Part shown: positions 27,967 to 35,540 of the stretch, piece after piece
Layout: each line of letters begins with the position of its first letter
Numbering within the stretch: position 1 is the first letter of the stretch
Assembly: GCF_001955715.1 (NCBI RefSeq)
Contig: NZ_CP019239.1
Coordinates: 62,001 to 126,000, forward strand
Direction of reading: 5' to 3'
From: Rhodoferax saidenbachensis
GTDB lineage: Bacteria > Pseudomonadota > Gammaproteobacteria > Burkholderiales > Burkholderiaceae_C
Length of the DNA stretch: 64,000 bases
Position numbers and translations under genes: made by a program
Notes under the pieces: generated by a model
What the model was told of the DNA's origin: nothing
The model's input: the letters and a program-made list of their open reading frames with translations, nothing else
Database searches by the model: none

Positions 27967-28968
27967 TTACTTGACCGTGTAGAGCTTGTCGAACTGGCCA
28001 CCGTCGTTGAAGTGGACTTTTTGTGCCTCAGAGAAGGAGCCAAAGTAGTCTTCCACGCGAAACAGGCTGATCGGCTTGAACACGTTGCTGTACTTCTTCA
28101 GGATGGCCTGGTTGGTCGGGCGGATGGCGTGCTTGGCGGCAATTTCCTGGCCTTCTTCGGAGTAGAGAAAGTTCAGGTAGGCCTTGGCTTGTTCGGCAGT
28201 GCCCTTTTTGGCCACGGTGCGCTCCACCACGGCCACGGGGTTTTCAGCCACCACGGAGCTGCTGGGATGCACGGCGTCGACCTTGCCGGCGCCGAACTCG
28301 TTGTCCACGCTCACCACTTCGGATTCAAACGTGATCAGCACGTCGCCAATATTGCGTTGCAGGAAGATGGTGGTCGCATCGCGGCCACCCTTGGCCAGCA
28401 CGGGCACGTTTTTGTAGAGCTTGGTCACATAGTCCAATGCCTGGGCGTCACTGCCGCCCTTCTTGCGCACTTGGCCCCAGGCCGCCAGATAGGCCAGACG
28501 CCCGTTGCCGCCCGTCTTGGGGTTCACGACCACCACTTGCACGCCGGGTTTGATCAGATCGTCCCAGTCCTTGATGCCCTTGGGATTGCCATTGCGTACC
28601 AGGAACAGCATGGTGGAGCTGGTGGGGGCGGCATTGTTGGGGAATTTCTTGGCCCAGTCCTTGGCCACCACACCGGTGCTGGCCAAAAAGTCCACATCGG
28701 TGGTGGTGTTCATGGTCACGACGTCGGCGTCCAGGCCATCGTTCACGGCCCGTGCCTGGGCGCTGGAACCCGCGTGGGACTGGTCAATCTTGATGTCCTT
28801 GCCCGTGGTTTTCTTGTAATTGGCGATAAAAGCGGTGTTGATGTCCTTGTAGAACTCACGTGCCACGTCATACGAAACGTTCAGCAGCGTGGTCTGGGCT
28901 GCTACCAAATTGCTAGCTGTCAGCGCAAATGTGGCAAGGGCTAGAGTGGCTTTTTGCTTGAAATTCAT
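27967..28968 (-). CDS. sbp: Sulfate ABC transporter substrate-binding protein
   Basis: A 333-residue periplasmic sulfate-binding protein. The mature part begins LLNVSYDVAREFYKDINTAF and contains DQSHAGSSAQARAV, NPKTGGNGRLAYLAAWG and ALDYVTKLYKNVPVL, all typical of Sbp/CysP. It is first in the cysTWA operon. The signal-peptide codons (28901-28942) coincide with a degenerate copy of the 42-bp dispersed repeat. A paralogue lies at 58858-59874. Confidence 0.95.
   Translation of the reverse strand: MNFKQKATLALATFALTASNLVAAQTTLLNVSYDVAREFYKDINTAFIANYKKTTGKDIKIDQSHAGSSAQARAVNDGLDADVVTMNTTTDVDFLASTGVVAKDWAKKFPNNAAPTSSTMLFLVRNGNPKGIKDWDDLIKPGVQVVVVNPKTGGNGRLAYLAAWGQVRKKGGSDAQALDYVTKLYKNVPVLAKGGRDATTIFLQRNIGDVLITFESEVVSVDNEFGAGKVDAVHPSSSVVAENPVAVVERTVAKKGTAEQAKAYLNFLYSEEGQEIAAKHAIRPTNQAILKKYSNVFKPISLFRVEDYFGSFSEAQKVHFNDGGQFDKLYTVK
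28901..28942 (+). repeat. 42-bp dispersed repeat, degenerate copy 4 inside sbp
   Basis: The sequence keeps the family's spacing GCTA, AGCTG, GCGCA, AAGGGCT. About 25 of 42 positions match the copy at 58704. It lies within the codons for the sbp signal peptide, read on the opposite strand. Confidence 0.5.
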
Positions 28969-29043
28969 CGGGTGCTCCAGAGCGGGTGTGGGGAGGCGTC
29001 ACAAGACACAGAACCGCGATTTTGAGGAACTACCCATCAAACC

Positions 29044-29062
29044 ACAACGAATACTTCGTTGT
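29044..29062. repeat. 19-bp palindromic repeat, copy A
   Basis: A perfect palindrome ACAACGAA-TAC-TTCGTTGT within a longer repeat (29036-29075, continuing GTTTGTATATGCGG). A second copy lies at 37094-37110. Both sit between same-strand minus genes and upstream of the next one (here sbp), suggesting either an operator or a REP-like element. Confidence 0.6.
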
Positions 29063-29093
29063 TTGTATATGCGGCATTCCGTCTAAGCGGCGC

Positions 29094-29948
29094 CTAATTC
29101 TCGGCTTTCGCGGCAGAACGGCTCAAAGTCCAATGCAGTCCCAGCCCGGCCGAGGTGCCGGTGGACTGCTGGTAGAGCGGGCTGGCCGCGTTGGCCGAGC
29201 CTGCATAACTCTCGGCCCGCACATAGGCAAACACCCGCACATCGGGGCCCAGGCGACGCGACGCATTCAATGTGAGCCGCGTGGCAATCAGACCGGCCTG
29301 GGCCGTGTAAGCGGGGCGCTGCGGCGTGGCCAGGTCGGCGGGCACGCCATAAAAGTACTGGTTGAGCCGGCTGTCGCCCAGCACCAGGCTGGCATTGGTG
29401 GACAGGCTCCAGCCTGCGCCCACATCGCGCACCTCGTAGCTCAGTTCCGGTTCCATCGCAAAGCCCTGGGTGCGCACGCCGTTGTTGATCTCCAGCACCG
29501 TGCGCAGCGGTAGCTCGTAGCGCAGGCGGCTGCCCGGCGTGGGACGCGCCAGCGTGCCCTTGAGTCGCGGCCCAAACTCGATCAGCGTGCCCAGGTCCGA
29601 CATGCCCTGGCGGGCCGGGATGTCCTGCGAGCTGGCCGGCAGCGACGCGGCAAAGCCGATGTCCAGTTCAGTGTCGTCGGTGTGCAGCAGGCGTGCGCCC
29701 ACGCCGCCCCGGTCGGAGCGGAACACCTCGCCCCGGTAAACCAGTGTCGGCAGCACCAACGCACGCGTGCTGCGTTCGCTGGACGCCGGGTAGGCCGGGC
29801 TGGACAAGGCGCCGGCGAATAGGCCCACCTCCCACAGTGGCAGGCCTTGTTCCTGTGCCTGGGCGGACAGCGCCAGGCTGCTGCCCAGCACCACTACCGC
29901 GGCCCACGCCGCGCTGCGCAGGTGCCGCGTGCCAGGTCTGGCGTGCAT
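29094..29948 (-). CDS. MipA/OmpV family outer-membrane protein
   Basis: A 284-residue MipA/OmpV protein: signal peptide ending SLALSAQA, then WEVGLFAGALSSPAYPASSERS, the family-typical opening, and a beta-rich remainder with alternating aromatics. MipA is a scaffold for murein synthesis in E. coli; many homologues are outer-membrane beta-barrels of unknown role. The start at 29948 overlaps the stop of the CopD-like gene by ATGA-type overlap, so the two are probably co-transcribed. The frame continues to 30050 but overlaps that gene. Confidence 0.87.
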   Translation of the reverse strand: MHARPGTRHLRSAAWAAVVVLGSSLALSAQAQEQGLPLWEVGLFAGALSSPAYPASSERSTRALVLPTLVYRGEVFRSDRGGVGARLLHTDDTELDIGFAASLPASSQDIPARQGMSDLGTLIEFGPRLKGTLARPTPGSRLRYELPLRTVLEINNGVRTQGFAMEPELSYEVRDVGAGWSLSTNASLVLGDSRLNQYFYGVPADLATPQRPAYTAQAGLIATRLTLNASRRLGPDVRVFAYVRAESYAGSANAASPLYQQSTGTSAGLGLHWTLSRSAAKAEN

Positions 29949-30418
29949 CAGCGCACCAGGCGCACGGCAGCGATGGCCACCCAGCCCAGGACAAAGTTGG
30001 CAAGCACCAATGTGTGGATTTGCCCCGCTGCCTTGGCGGCCAACGGCCATTCAGCCGCCGCTACGGCACGTTGAAACTTGCGAAAACCGGCAAAGTAGAT
30101 GTGACCAAAGACCAGCATCATGGTGATGCCCAGCACCAGCATCAGGTTCCAGCCCAGAGGCACACTGCCCACGCCGCTGGCCAGCTTGCTGGCCTTGAAG
30201 GCGGCGGTGTAGAGGTGCGTTCCGCTGAAGAACAGTGCCGCAATGGCAATCAGCACGATGGCAAAAAACCGGCGCCACACCTCACCCATGAGGCGCGCAC
30301 GGGGCTGGGCCTCCATCAGTGCCATGGCGGCCGGGCGCAGGGCCAGCAGCATGAAGGTCATGCCCCCCATCCACACGATGCCTGCAACCAGGTGAATGAG
30401 TTTGGCGATGTCGTACAT
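29948..30418 (-). CDS. CopD-family membrane protein
   Basis: A 156-residue protein with four membrane helices and conserved histidines at helix ends (KLIHLVAGIVW, SGTHLY, GHIYFAGF, QIHTLV), matching the CopD domain family linked to copper handling or heme-containing membrane proteins. An AAAAGGG purine stretch precedes the ATG at 30418; an upstream in-frame start at 30517 is unlikely. It is followed by mipA in the same direction. Confidence 0.82.
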   Translation of the reverse strand: MYDIAKLIHLVAGIVWMGGMTFMLLALRPAAMALMEAQPRARLMGEVWRRFFAIVLIAIAALFFSGTHLYTAAFKASKLASGVGSVPLGWNLMLVLGITMMLVFGHIYFAGFRKFQRAVAAAEWPLAAKAAGQIHTLVLANFVLGWVAIAAVRLVR

Positions 30419-30468
30419 AAAACCCTTTTGGCAGCGTTTAAAAGAAGGAGCAGGCCCGGATTGTCGGC

Positions 30469-31362
30469 TCAAGTGAAGAGCTGGTCGCGCGCCGCGGTGG
30501 TAATGGCCACCACACATGGGTGGGTAATGCGCCGTTCCACCGATACGGCAAAGAACTCTTCCACCAGTTCGTCGCTGCGGCCAATCACCTCCACACCAAA
30601 CTGCTCCGCAATATCGTCCTCCATGACAGAGGGCGCCATGAACACGCCGCGCCCTTTGCGGCCAAAGGCGTTCATCAGCGCACCGTCGTCAAACTCGCCA
30701 ATGGTTCTGGGGTGAATCTGGTGGTGGCTGAGCCAGCCTTCCCACTGCTGGCGCACCGAAGCTTGGGCACCCTGCAACAACATGGGTGCGCCATTCAGAC
30801 AGGCCGGAAACGGCCCTTTCAGTTGTGCCTTGAGCCCCGGCGTGCAGAAAAAACTCATGGGGCTGCGCCCCAGCGAATGGTTAAAGGCCTTGACGCTGAT
30901 GCGCTTGGACATGGGCTCGTCGGCAATCACCAGGTCCAACTGGTTCAGCGCCAGCTTGGCCAGCAGGTCGGGGAACTTGCCCTCGCTGCAAATCATGCGC
31001 ACCGGGGTCGTTACCTCCAGCGCTGGCTCCAGCAGCCGGTAGGCCAATGACTTGGTGACCGAGTCGGCGACGCCCACCTTGAAGTCCAGCACCTTGTGTG
31101 CGCCATGTTGTTGGCGCACAGCTTCTTCCAGCTCGATCCCCAAGCTGAAGATCTGGTCGGCATAACCCAGCGCCAGGCGGCCATCTTCGGTCAGTTCCAG
31201 GTGGCGCCCACTCTTGCGAAACAGCTTGCGACCCAACCATTCCTCCAGCAATTTGATCTGTCCCGATAGGGTTTGTGGTGTTGTGTGTAACTGCTCACCT
31301 GCGCGCATGATCCCGCCCGCCTTGGCTGTAACCCAAAAATAGTGCAGGTGTTTGAAGTTCAT
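30469..31362 (-). CDS. nhaR: LysR-family regulator NhaR
   Basis: A 297-residue LysR regulator resembling NhaR, which activates nhaA and biofilm genes in response to Na+ in E. coli. The N-terminal HTH reads LHYFWVTAKAGGIMRAGEQL...TPQTLSGQIKLLEEWLGRKLF. The effector-binding domain contains SPMSFFCTPGLK and FDDGALMNAFGRKGRGVF. No nhaA antiporter lies next to it. A perfect 21-bp palindrome of LysR type precedes the start (31386-31406). The start at 31362 is used; 31458 adds a non-conserved leader. Confidence 0.9.
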   Translation of the reverse strand: MNFKHLHYFWVTAKAGGIMRAGEQLHTTPQTLSGQIKLLEEWLGRKLFRKSGRHLELTEDGRLALGYADQIFSLGIELEEAVRQQHGAHKVLDFKVGVADSVTKSLAYRLLEPALEVTTPVRMICSEGKFPDLLAKLALNQLDLVIADEPMSKRISVKAFNHSLGRSPMSFFCTPGLKAQLKGPFPACLNGAPMLLQGAQASVRQQWEGWLSHHQIHPRTIGEFDDGALMNAFGRKGRGVFMAPSVMEDDIAEQFGVEVIGRSDELVEEFFAVSVERRITHPCVVAITTAARDQLFT

Positions 31363-31385
31363 GGCATCTCCAGTCTGGGTACAAA

Positions 31386-31406
31386 CACTTCGATTTAATC
31401 GAAGTG
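31386..31406. promoter_or_regulatory. 21-bp perfect palindrome between nhaR and the Rrf2 gene
   Basis: The arms CACTTCGAT and ATCGAAGTG flank TTA, with a T-N11-A core as in LysR boxes. It lies 24 bases upstream of the nhaR start and about 76 bases upstream of the divergent Rrf2 start. An NhaR autoregulatory site is the likely meaning. Confidence 0.65.
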
Positions 31407-31481
31407 AGAAAGTAAAAAATACGAATTTACACGAAGCATAACTTTTCCTACAGTGCAAGTCTCACCTTAAGGAGAGTAGCT

Positions 31482-32012
31482 ATGCGACTCAGTACCCGCG
31501 GCAGATTTGCCATCATTGCCATGATCGACCTGGCCCTGCGTGCGCCGGACCAGCCGGTGCCACTGCAGGATCTGGCCCTGCGCCACCGGATTTCCCTGTC
31601 GTACCTAGAACAGGTGTTTGCCAAGCTGCGCCAGGCCGGTCTGGTGGACAGCACACGCGGCCCCGGCGGCGGTTACGCGCTGGGCTACCGTGGCGACGCC
31701 ATTACCGTGGCAGACATCATTGGTGCGATTGAAGACGATGAGTTGGAAGCCGGCCCGCCCCAGACCGATGGCACCCAGGACATGACACGTGACCTGTGGA
31801 ACGCTTTGCACAACGCGGTCGTTGCACACATGCAGACCATCAGCCTGCGCAGCCTAGCGGCCGAACAGCAGGCCAAGGGTTTTCAGGTGCAGGAACGCAA
31901 GCCCAGCAAGAAGGGCGTGTTGCAAAAGCCCAAGGTCAAGCCCGTGCACACCACGGCGCCCAACTCGGTGTTTGCGCTGGCACAGTCGCTGGGTTTGCGC
32001 ACCAGCAGTTAA
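31482..32012 (+). CDS. Rrf2-family regulator lacking cysteines (IscR-like)
   Basis: A 176-residue Rrf2 protein with a clear IscR-like DNA-binding part (MRLSTRGRFAIIAMIDLAL, RHRISLSYLEQVFAKLRQAGL, RGPGGGYALG). The region where IscR carries three Fe-S ligand cysteines here reads EDDELEAGPPQTDG, and the whole protein has no cysteine. It therefore cannot hold a cluster in the known way. A basic C-terminal extension (QVQERKPSKKGVLQKPKVKP) is added. It lies beside the SulP/persulfide genes. AAGGAGAG precedes the start. Confidence 0.9.
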   Translation: MRLSTRGRFAIIAMIDLALRAPDQPVPLQDLALRHRISLSYLEQVFAKLRQAGLVDSTRGPGGGYALGYRGDAITVADIIGAIEDDELEAGPPQTDGTQDMTRDLWNALHNAVVAHMQTISLRSLAAEQQAKGFQVQERKPSKKGVLQKPKVKPVHTTAPNSVFALAQSLGLRTSS

Positions 32013-32029
32013 GTGCCAAACCGGGCTCT

Positions 32030-32071
32030 GGCCCGCACGGAGTATGCGCAGGCAGCTACTAATTCAATAGC
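32030..32071 (-). repeat. 42-bp dispersed repeat, copy 5
   Basis: Minus-strand copy with core TGCGCAGGCAGCTA. It lies between the Rrf2 and SulP genes, which converge, and contains the SulP stop codon (32064-32066). Confidence 0.72.
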
Positions 32072-33794
32072 TGTCCTGCTGCGGGGGTGGACGGAATGCC
32101 GCGTGCACGCTTTGAAACACCCGCCCTTGCAGGCGCTGGCCCAGGGGCGTGGACTGCAGGCGGTCCATCACCGGGCCTTTCACTTCGGCCAGCTCCAGCG
32201 TGATACCGCGCCGGGACAAGCTTTGTTCCATGGCGGTCAACACCCCCAGTGCCGTGGTGTCGATCTGGTTCACGGCCGAACACACCACCAACACCCGGCG
32301 CACTGTGGCATCGGCACGCAGCAAATCTTCAATGCGGTCTTCCAGTGCCGTAGCATTGGCAAAAAACAGGCTTTCGTCCACCCGCAGCGCCAGCAGGCCT
32401 GGCACGGTTTCCACCGCATGGCGCGCCACATTGCGGAAATGCTCGGTGCCGGGGACCCGACCCACCACCGCCATGTGCGGGCGGCTGCTGCGCCACACCA
32501 ACACGCCCAGCGACAGGGCCACGCCCATCAGAATGCCCACCTCCACCCCCATGGTGATCACGCCCAGAGCTGTGGCCATCAGCGAGAGGGCATCGGCCCG
32601 GTCGTAGTGCCAGGCTTCTCTCAAGGTTTCAAAGTCCACCAGCGACACCACCGCCACGATGATGGTGGCGGCCAGCACGGCGTGGGGCAGGTAGTAGAAA
32701 GCGCCGGTCATGAACGCAATCACCACCGCCATCAGCGCAGCGGACACCACCCCCGCCAGCGGGGTGTGGGCGCCCGCGGCAAAGTTGACCACCGAGCGGG
32801 CGAAACCACCGGTGACCGGATAACCACCCGACAAGGCGCTGACCACATTGGCAGCGCCCAGGCCCAGCAGTTCCTTGTCGGGGGCGATGCGTTGCTGGCG
32901 TTTGAGGGCCAGGGACTGCGCCACCGACACACTCTCCACAAAACCGACCAGCGAGATCAGCAAGGCAGGCAGCCACAGCTGGCCCAACGTAGTGAAGCCG
33001 GGCAAGGCCAGCCCCAGATGTGGCAGGCCTTGTGGCACCACACCGACGACGCTGACCTGGGCAGACATATCCAGCCGCAGCCACGCCACCACCGCGGTCG
33101 ACACCATTACCGCCGCCATGGGCGCAAGTTTGGCCAGAATGTCCGCCGTTTTGGCAGTGACGCCCACAGCGATCAACCAGCGTGCGAGGTAGCGCCGCGC
33201 GACGATCAGAAACACCAGACTCCCCAGCCCCAGGGCCAAGGTGGCCACATTGGTTTTCGGCAACGCATGGGCCAAACCCACCAGCGTGTCCCAGGTAGAG
33301 CCCGATGGCGCACGCACGCCCAGCACATGCTTGAGCTGCCCCATCGCGATGACCACCGCAGAGCCGGTGATGAAGCCACTGATCACGGGATGGCTCAGAA
33401 AGTACGCGAGAAAGCCCAGGCGCAGCGCGCCAAATACCAGAAGCATCACGCCCGATAACAGCGAGAGTTGTACGGCCAATGCGGCGTATTCCACCGTGCC
33501 CGCCGTCGCCAGGGGAGCCAGCGCACTGGCTGTCATGAGTGACGCCACAGCCACCGGCCCCACGGCCAGCGTCATGCTGGAGCCCAGCAGGGCATAGGCC
33601 ACGATGGGCAGGATGCTCGCGTACAGCCCCACTTCGGGCGGCAACCCCGCCAGCAAGGCATAGGCCAGGCTTTGCGGAATCAGCATGACCGTGACGATCA
33701 GCCCCGCGGTCAAGTCACCGGCCAGCCACGCCTTTTGGTAGTGGCGCAGCCACAGGGGCAACGACGCTGCGAGTGAGAAAGTGCGTGCGGTCAT
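32064..33794 (-). CDS. SulP-family anion transporter with STAS domain
   Basis: A 576-residue SulP transporter: a membrane domain of about 12-14 helices (starting AGLIVTVMLIPQSLAYALLAGLPPEVGLY, the family signature) and a C-terminal STAS domain (about 440-560; LRVDESLFFANA...). SulP proteins move sulfate, bicarbonate or related anions. As last gene of the persulfide run, sulfate or sulfite movement is plausible (inference). The gene begins 21 bases after the DUF442 gene stop, and its own stop codon falls inside a dispersed repeat. Confidence 0.92.
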   Translation of the reverse strand: MTARTFSLAASLPLWLRHYQKAWLAGDLTAGLIVTVMLIPQSLAYALLAGLPPEVGLYASILPIVAYALLGSSMTLAVGPVAVASLMTASALAPLATAGTVEYAALAVQLSLLSGVMLLVFGALRLGFLAYFLSHPVISGFITGSAVVIAMGQLKHVLGVRAPSGSTWDTLVGLAHALPKTNVATLALGLGSLVFLIVARRYLARWLIAVGVTAKTADILAKLAPMAAVMVSTAVVAWLRLDMSAQVSVVGVVPQGLPHLGLALPGFTTLGQLWLPALLISLVGFVESVSVAQSLALKRQQRIAPDKELLGLGAANVVSALSGGYPVTGGFARSVVNFAAGAHTPLAGVVSAALMAVVIAFMTGAFYYLPHAVLAATIIVAVVSLVDFETLREAWHYDRADALSLMATALGVITMGVEVGILMGVALSLGVLVWRSSRPHMAVVGRVPGTEHFRNVARHAVETVPGLLALRVDESLFFANATALEDRIEDLLRADATVRRVLVVCSAVNQIDTTALGVLTAMEQSLSRRGITLELAEVKGPVMDRLQSTPLGQRLQGRVFQSVHAAFRPPPQQDSY

Positions 33795-33815
33795 GGGGTG
33801 CTTGGCAGCGGGTGA

Positions 33816-34157
33816 TCAGGCCAACTGGGCCAGCGCGTACAGCTGCGCAGAGCGTGCGCCCGAGCGGCAGAACGCCAGCACCGGCTGCGGCGCGGCCTGC
33901 AGTGCAGCCCGCATCGCCACCGCCTGTTCGGACGTAATGGCGCCGCTGACCACGGGCAGGTAGACGTAGTGCAGGCCCTGGGCCTGCGCTGCGGCAGCGA
34001 GGGACTGGCTCTGGGGCTGGTCAGGGCCACCCTCGCCATCGGGGCGGTTGTTGATCACGGTTTTGAACCCTTGGGCGGCGGCATCGGCCATCTGCTGCAC
34101 GGTCAGTTGTGCGGCGACTGCGAAGCCGGGGGCCATGGTTTGGACAGGGATAGGCAT
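33816..34157 (-). CDS. DUF442/TIGR01244 sulfurtransferase-like protein (Blh N-domain type)
   Basis: A 113-residue protein of the family that forms the N-terminal half of Blh (beta-lactamase-like hydrolase) proteins. It has a phosphatase-fold active site VLAFCRSGARS, a C-x5-R loop, and the conserved GFKTVINNRPDGE. In BigR-regulated systems this domain acts as a rhodanese-like sulfurtransferase with an ETHE1-type dioxygenase; here the dioxygenase is encoded separately at 35541. Start 34157 (MPIPVQ) follows the YeeE gene with a 1-base gap. Confidence 0.88.
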   Translation of the reverse strand: MPIPVQTMAPGFAVAAQLTVQQMADAAAQGFKTVINNRPDGEGGPDQPQSQSLAAAAQAQGLHYVYLPVVSGAITSEQAVAMRAALQAAPQPVLAFCRSGARSAQLYALAQLA

Positions 34158-34158
34158 G

Positions 34159-34599
34159 TCAGTGGGCGCCTGCCGATTGACGCGCTTGCTTGCGCTCGAT
34201 GATTTCAAACACCGCCATACCCACCAGCATGGCGGCCACAAAGGCGGCTGCCTTGGGTTGGCCTGCACCCAGTGACACGATGGCCGGGCCGGGGCAAAAA
34301 CCGGCTAGGCCCCATCCCGCACCAAACAACAGGCTGCCGCCGATCAGGCGTTTGTCGATCACGGCCGACGTTGGCAAATGCATGGCACCGCCCAAGAAAC
34401 TGGTGGTGCGTTTTTTGGCCATGGCAAAGGCACCCAGCCCTACCAGAATGCCGCCGCCCATGACAAAGGCCAGCGACGGGTCCCAAGTACCGGCCAGGTC
34501 CAGAAAGCCCAGCACCTTACTGGGGTCGGTCATGCCTGCCAGGATCAGGCCCACACCAAACAGCAGGCCCACGAAAAATTCAGTCACACGGTGTTGCAT
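34159..34599 (-). CDS. YeeE/YedE family permease half (DUF6691)
   Basis: A 146-residue membrane protein with about four helices, carrying the conserved motif GFCPGPAIVSLGAG near the third helix and GLILAGMTDPSKV near the start. It is one half of the two-gene YeeE/YedE-type (PmpA/PmpB-like) transporter that moves thiosulfate- or persulfide-type sulfur across the inner membrane. The partner half is the next gene upstream (34633-35076). Confidence 0.88.
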   Translation of the reverse strand: MQHRVTEFFVGLLFGVGLILAGMTDPSKVLGFLDLAGTWDPSLAFVMGGGILVGLGAFAMAKKRTTSFLGGAMHLPTSAVIDKRLIGGSLLFGAGWGLAGFCPGPAIVSLGAGQPKAAAFVAAMLVGMAVFEIIERKQARQSAGAH

Positions 34600-34632
34600 A
34601 TCAATGCTCCTCGGATAGGGGGAAGTCAGCGC

Positions 34633-35076
34633 TTAGGCGAACACGTGGCGCATGACAAAAACAATGGCAAAACCCGCACCCATAAAGGCCAGCGTGGCTG
34701 CCAGCGAACGGGGTGACAGGCGCGACAGACCGCAAATGCCATGGCCGCTGGTGCAGCCCGAGCCATAACGTGTGCCCACACCGACCAACAGGCCGGCCAG
34801 CACCACGGTGCCCCAGCCTGCATCGATCGTGGCGGGCACGGGGCCCGCCACCAGCAGGTACAACACGGGCGCGGTCAACATGCCCAGCACAAAGGCAATG
34901 CGCCAGCCGGTGTCGCCCGCCTTGGGGCGCCCGATGTGTCCCATGAGGCCGCCCACAATGCCGCTGATGCCCAGAATGCGGCCGTTGGCCAGGATGAAAA
35001 GGGCCGAAGCCAGCCCCAGCAGAATGCCGCCGGCCAGCGAGGCCCAAGGCGTGAAATGGTTCCAGTCAATGGTCAT
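34633..35076 (-). CDS. YeeE/YedE family permease half with conserved cysteines
   Basis: A 147-residue membrane protein with about four helices and the sulfur-transport motif GSGCTSGHGICGLSRLSPRS; its cysteines are the expected relay residues for thiosulfate or sulfane sulfur. It lies directly downstream of the ArsR regulator and upstream of the second half-permease, so the module has both halves. Confidence 0.9.
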   Translation of the reverse strand: MTIDWNHFTPWASLAGGILLGLASALFILANGRILGISGIVGGLMGHIGRPKAGDTGWRIAFVLGMLTAPVLYLLVAGPVPATIDAGWGTVVLAGLLVGVGTRYGSGCTSGHGICGLSRLSPRSLAATLAFMGAGFAIVFVMRHVFA

Positions 35077-35098
35077 GGTGTTGCTCCTTGCGCTCTAT

Positions 35099-35431
35099 TC
35101 AGGGTGCGCAGAATTGCGCGTACAGCACTTCCATGACCGCCAAGGCCTGGGGACTGGCGACGCAGTAGTAAATGTTTTTGCCTTCACGGCGGGTGCTGAC
35201 CAGGCCCTCTTCACGCAGTACGCCGAGCTGCTGCGACAGCGTGGGCTGGGATATGCCCACCAGCGCTTCGAGTTCCCCCACGTTTTTCTCGCCCAGGCTC
35301 AACTGGCACAGCAGCAGCAGGCGGTCGGGGTTGGACAGCGTCTTCATCAGGCGGCAGGCGGCATCGGCAGACTGGCGCAGTACGGCCAGATCCAGGGCGG
35401 GTGCGGGCAATGGGGACGGTTCGGCAAGCAT
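35099..35431 (-). CDS. ArsR/SmtB-family regulator, BigR/SqrR-like
   Basis: A 110-residue winged-helix repressor. The recognition region reads SQPTLSQQLGVLREEGLVSTRREGKNIYY, typical of the BigR/SqrR branch that senses persulfides through a cysteine pair. Two cysteines precede the recognition helix (in DAACRL and LLLCQL) and one lies in IYYCV, with another at the C-terminus. The start at 35431 is chosen because GGAG stands seven bases upstream; the ATG at 35461 touches the operator palindrome. It heads the YeeE-YeeE-DUF442-SulP run. Confidence 0.9.
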   Translation of the reverse strand: MLAEPSPLPAPALDLAVLRQSADAACRLMKTLSNPDRLLLLCQLSLGEKNVGELEALVGISQPTLSQQLGVLREEGLVSTRREGKNIYYCVASPQALAVMEVLYAQFCAP

Positions 35432-35460
35432 GGGCGGGCTCCAGTTCAGTGGGAAGCCCA

Positions 35461-35497
35461 TAGTTTATTGACAGACAATATATATGTCAATAAACTA
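35461..35497. promoter_or_regulatory. 37-bp operator-like palindrome between the ArsR and ETHE1-like genes
   Basis: Perfect 13-bp arms TAGTTTATTGACA and TGTCAATAAACTA are separated by 11 AT-rich bases. It lies in the divergent control region, about 30 bases from the ArsR start and about 44 bases from the dioxygenase start, so one repressor could control both sides. Confidence 0.85.
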
Positions 35498-35540
35498 TCT
35501 GAATTGAAATTGAAACAACGCCCTTTACAAGGAGTTTTCC

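Noticed and set aside
27052..28944. A 630-codon open frame on the plus strand opposite cysW, cysT and sbp.
   Set aside because: It is antisense to three well-recognised sulfate transporter genes and its translation is low-complexity, rich in His, Gly and Gln, as expected of a high-GC shadow frame.
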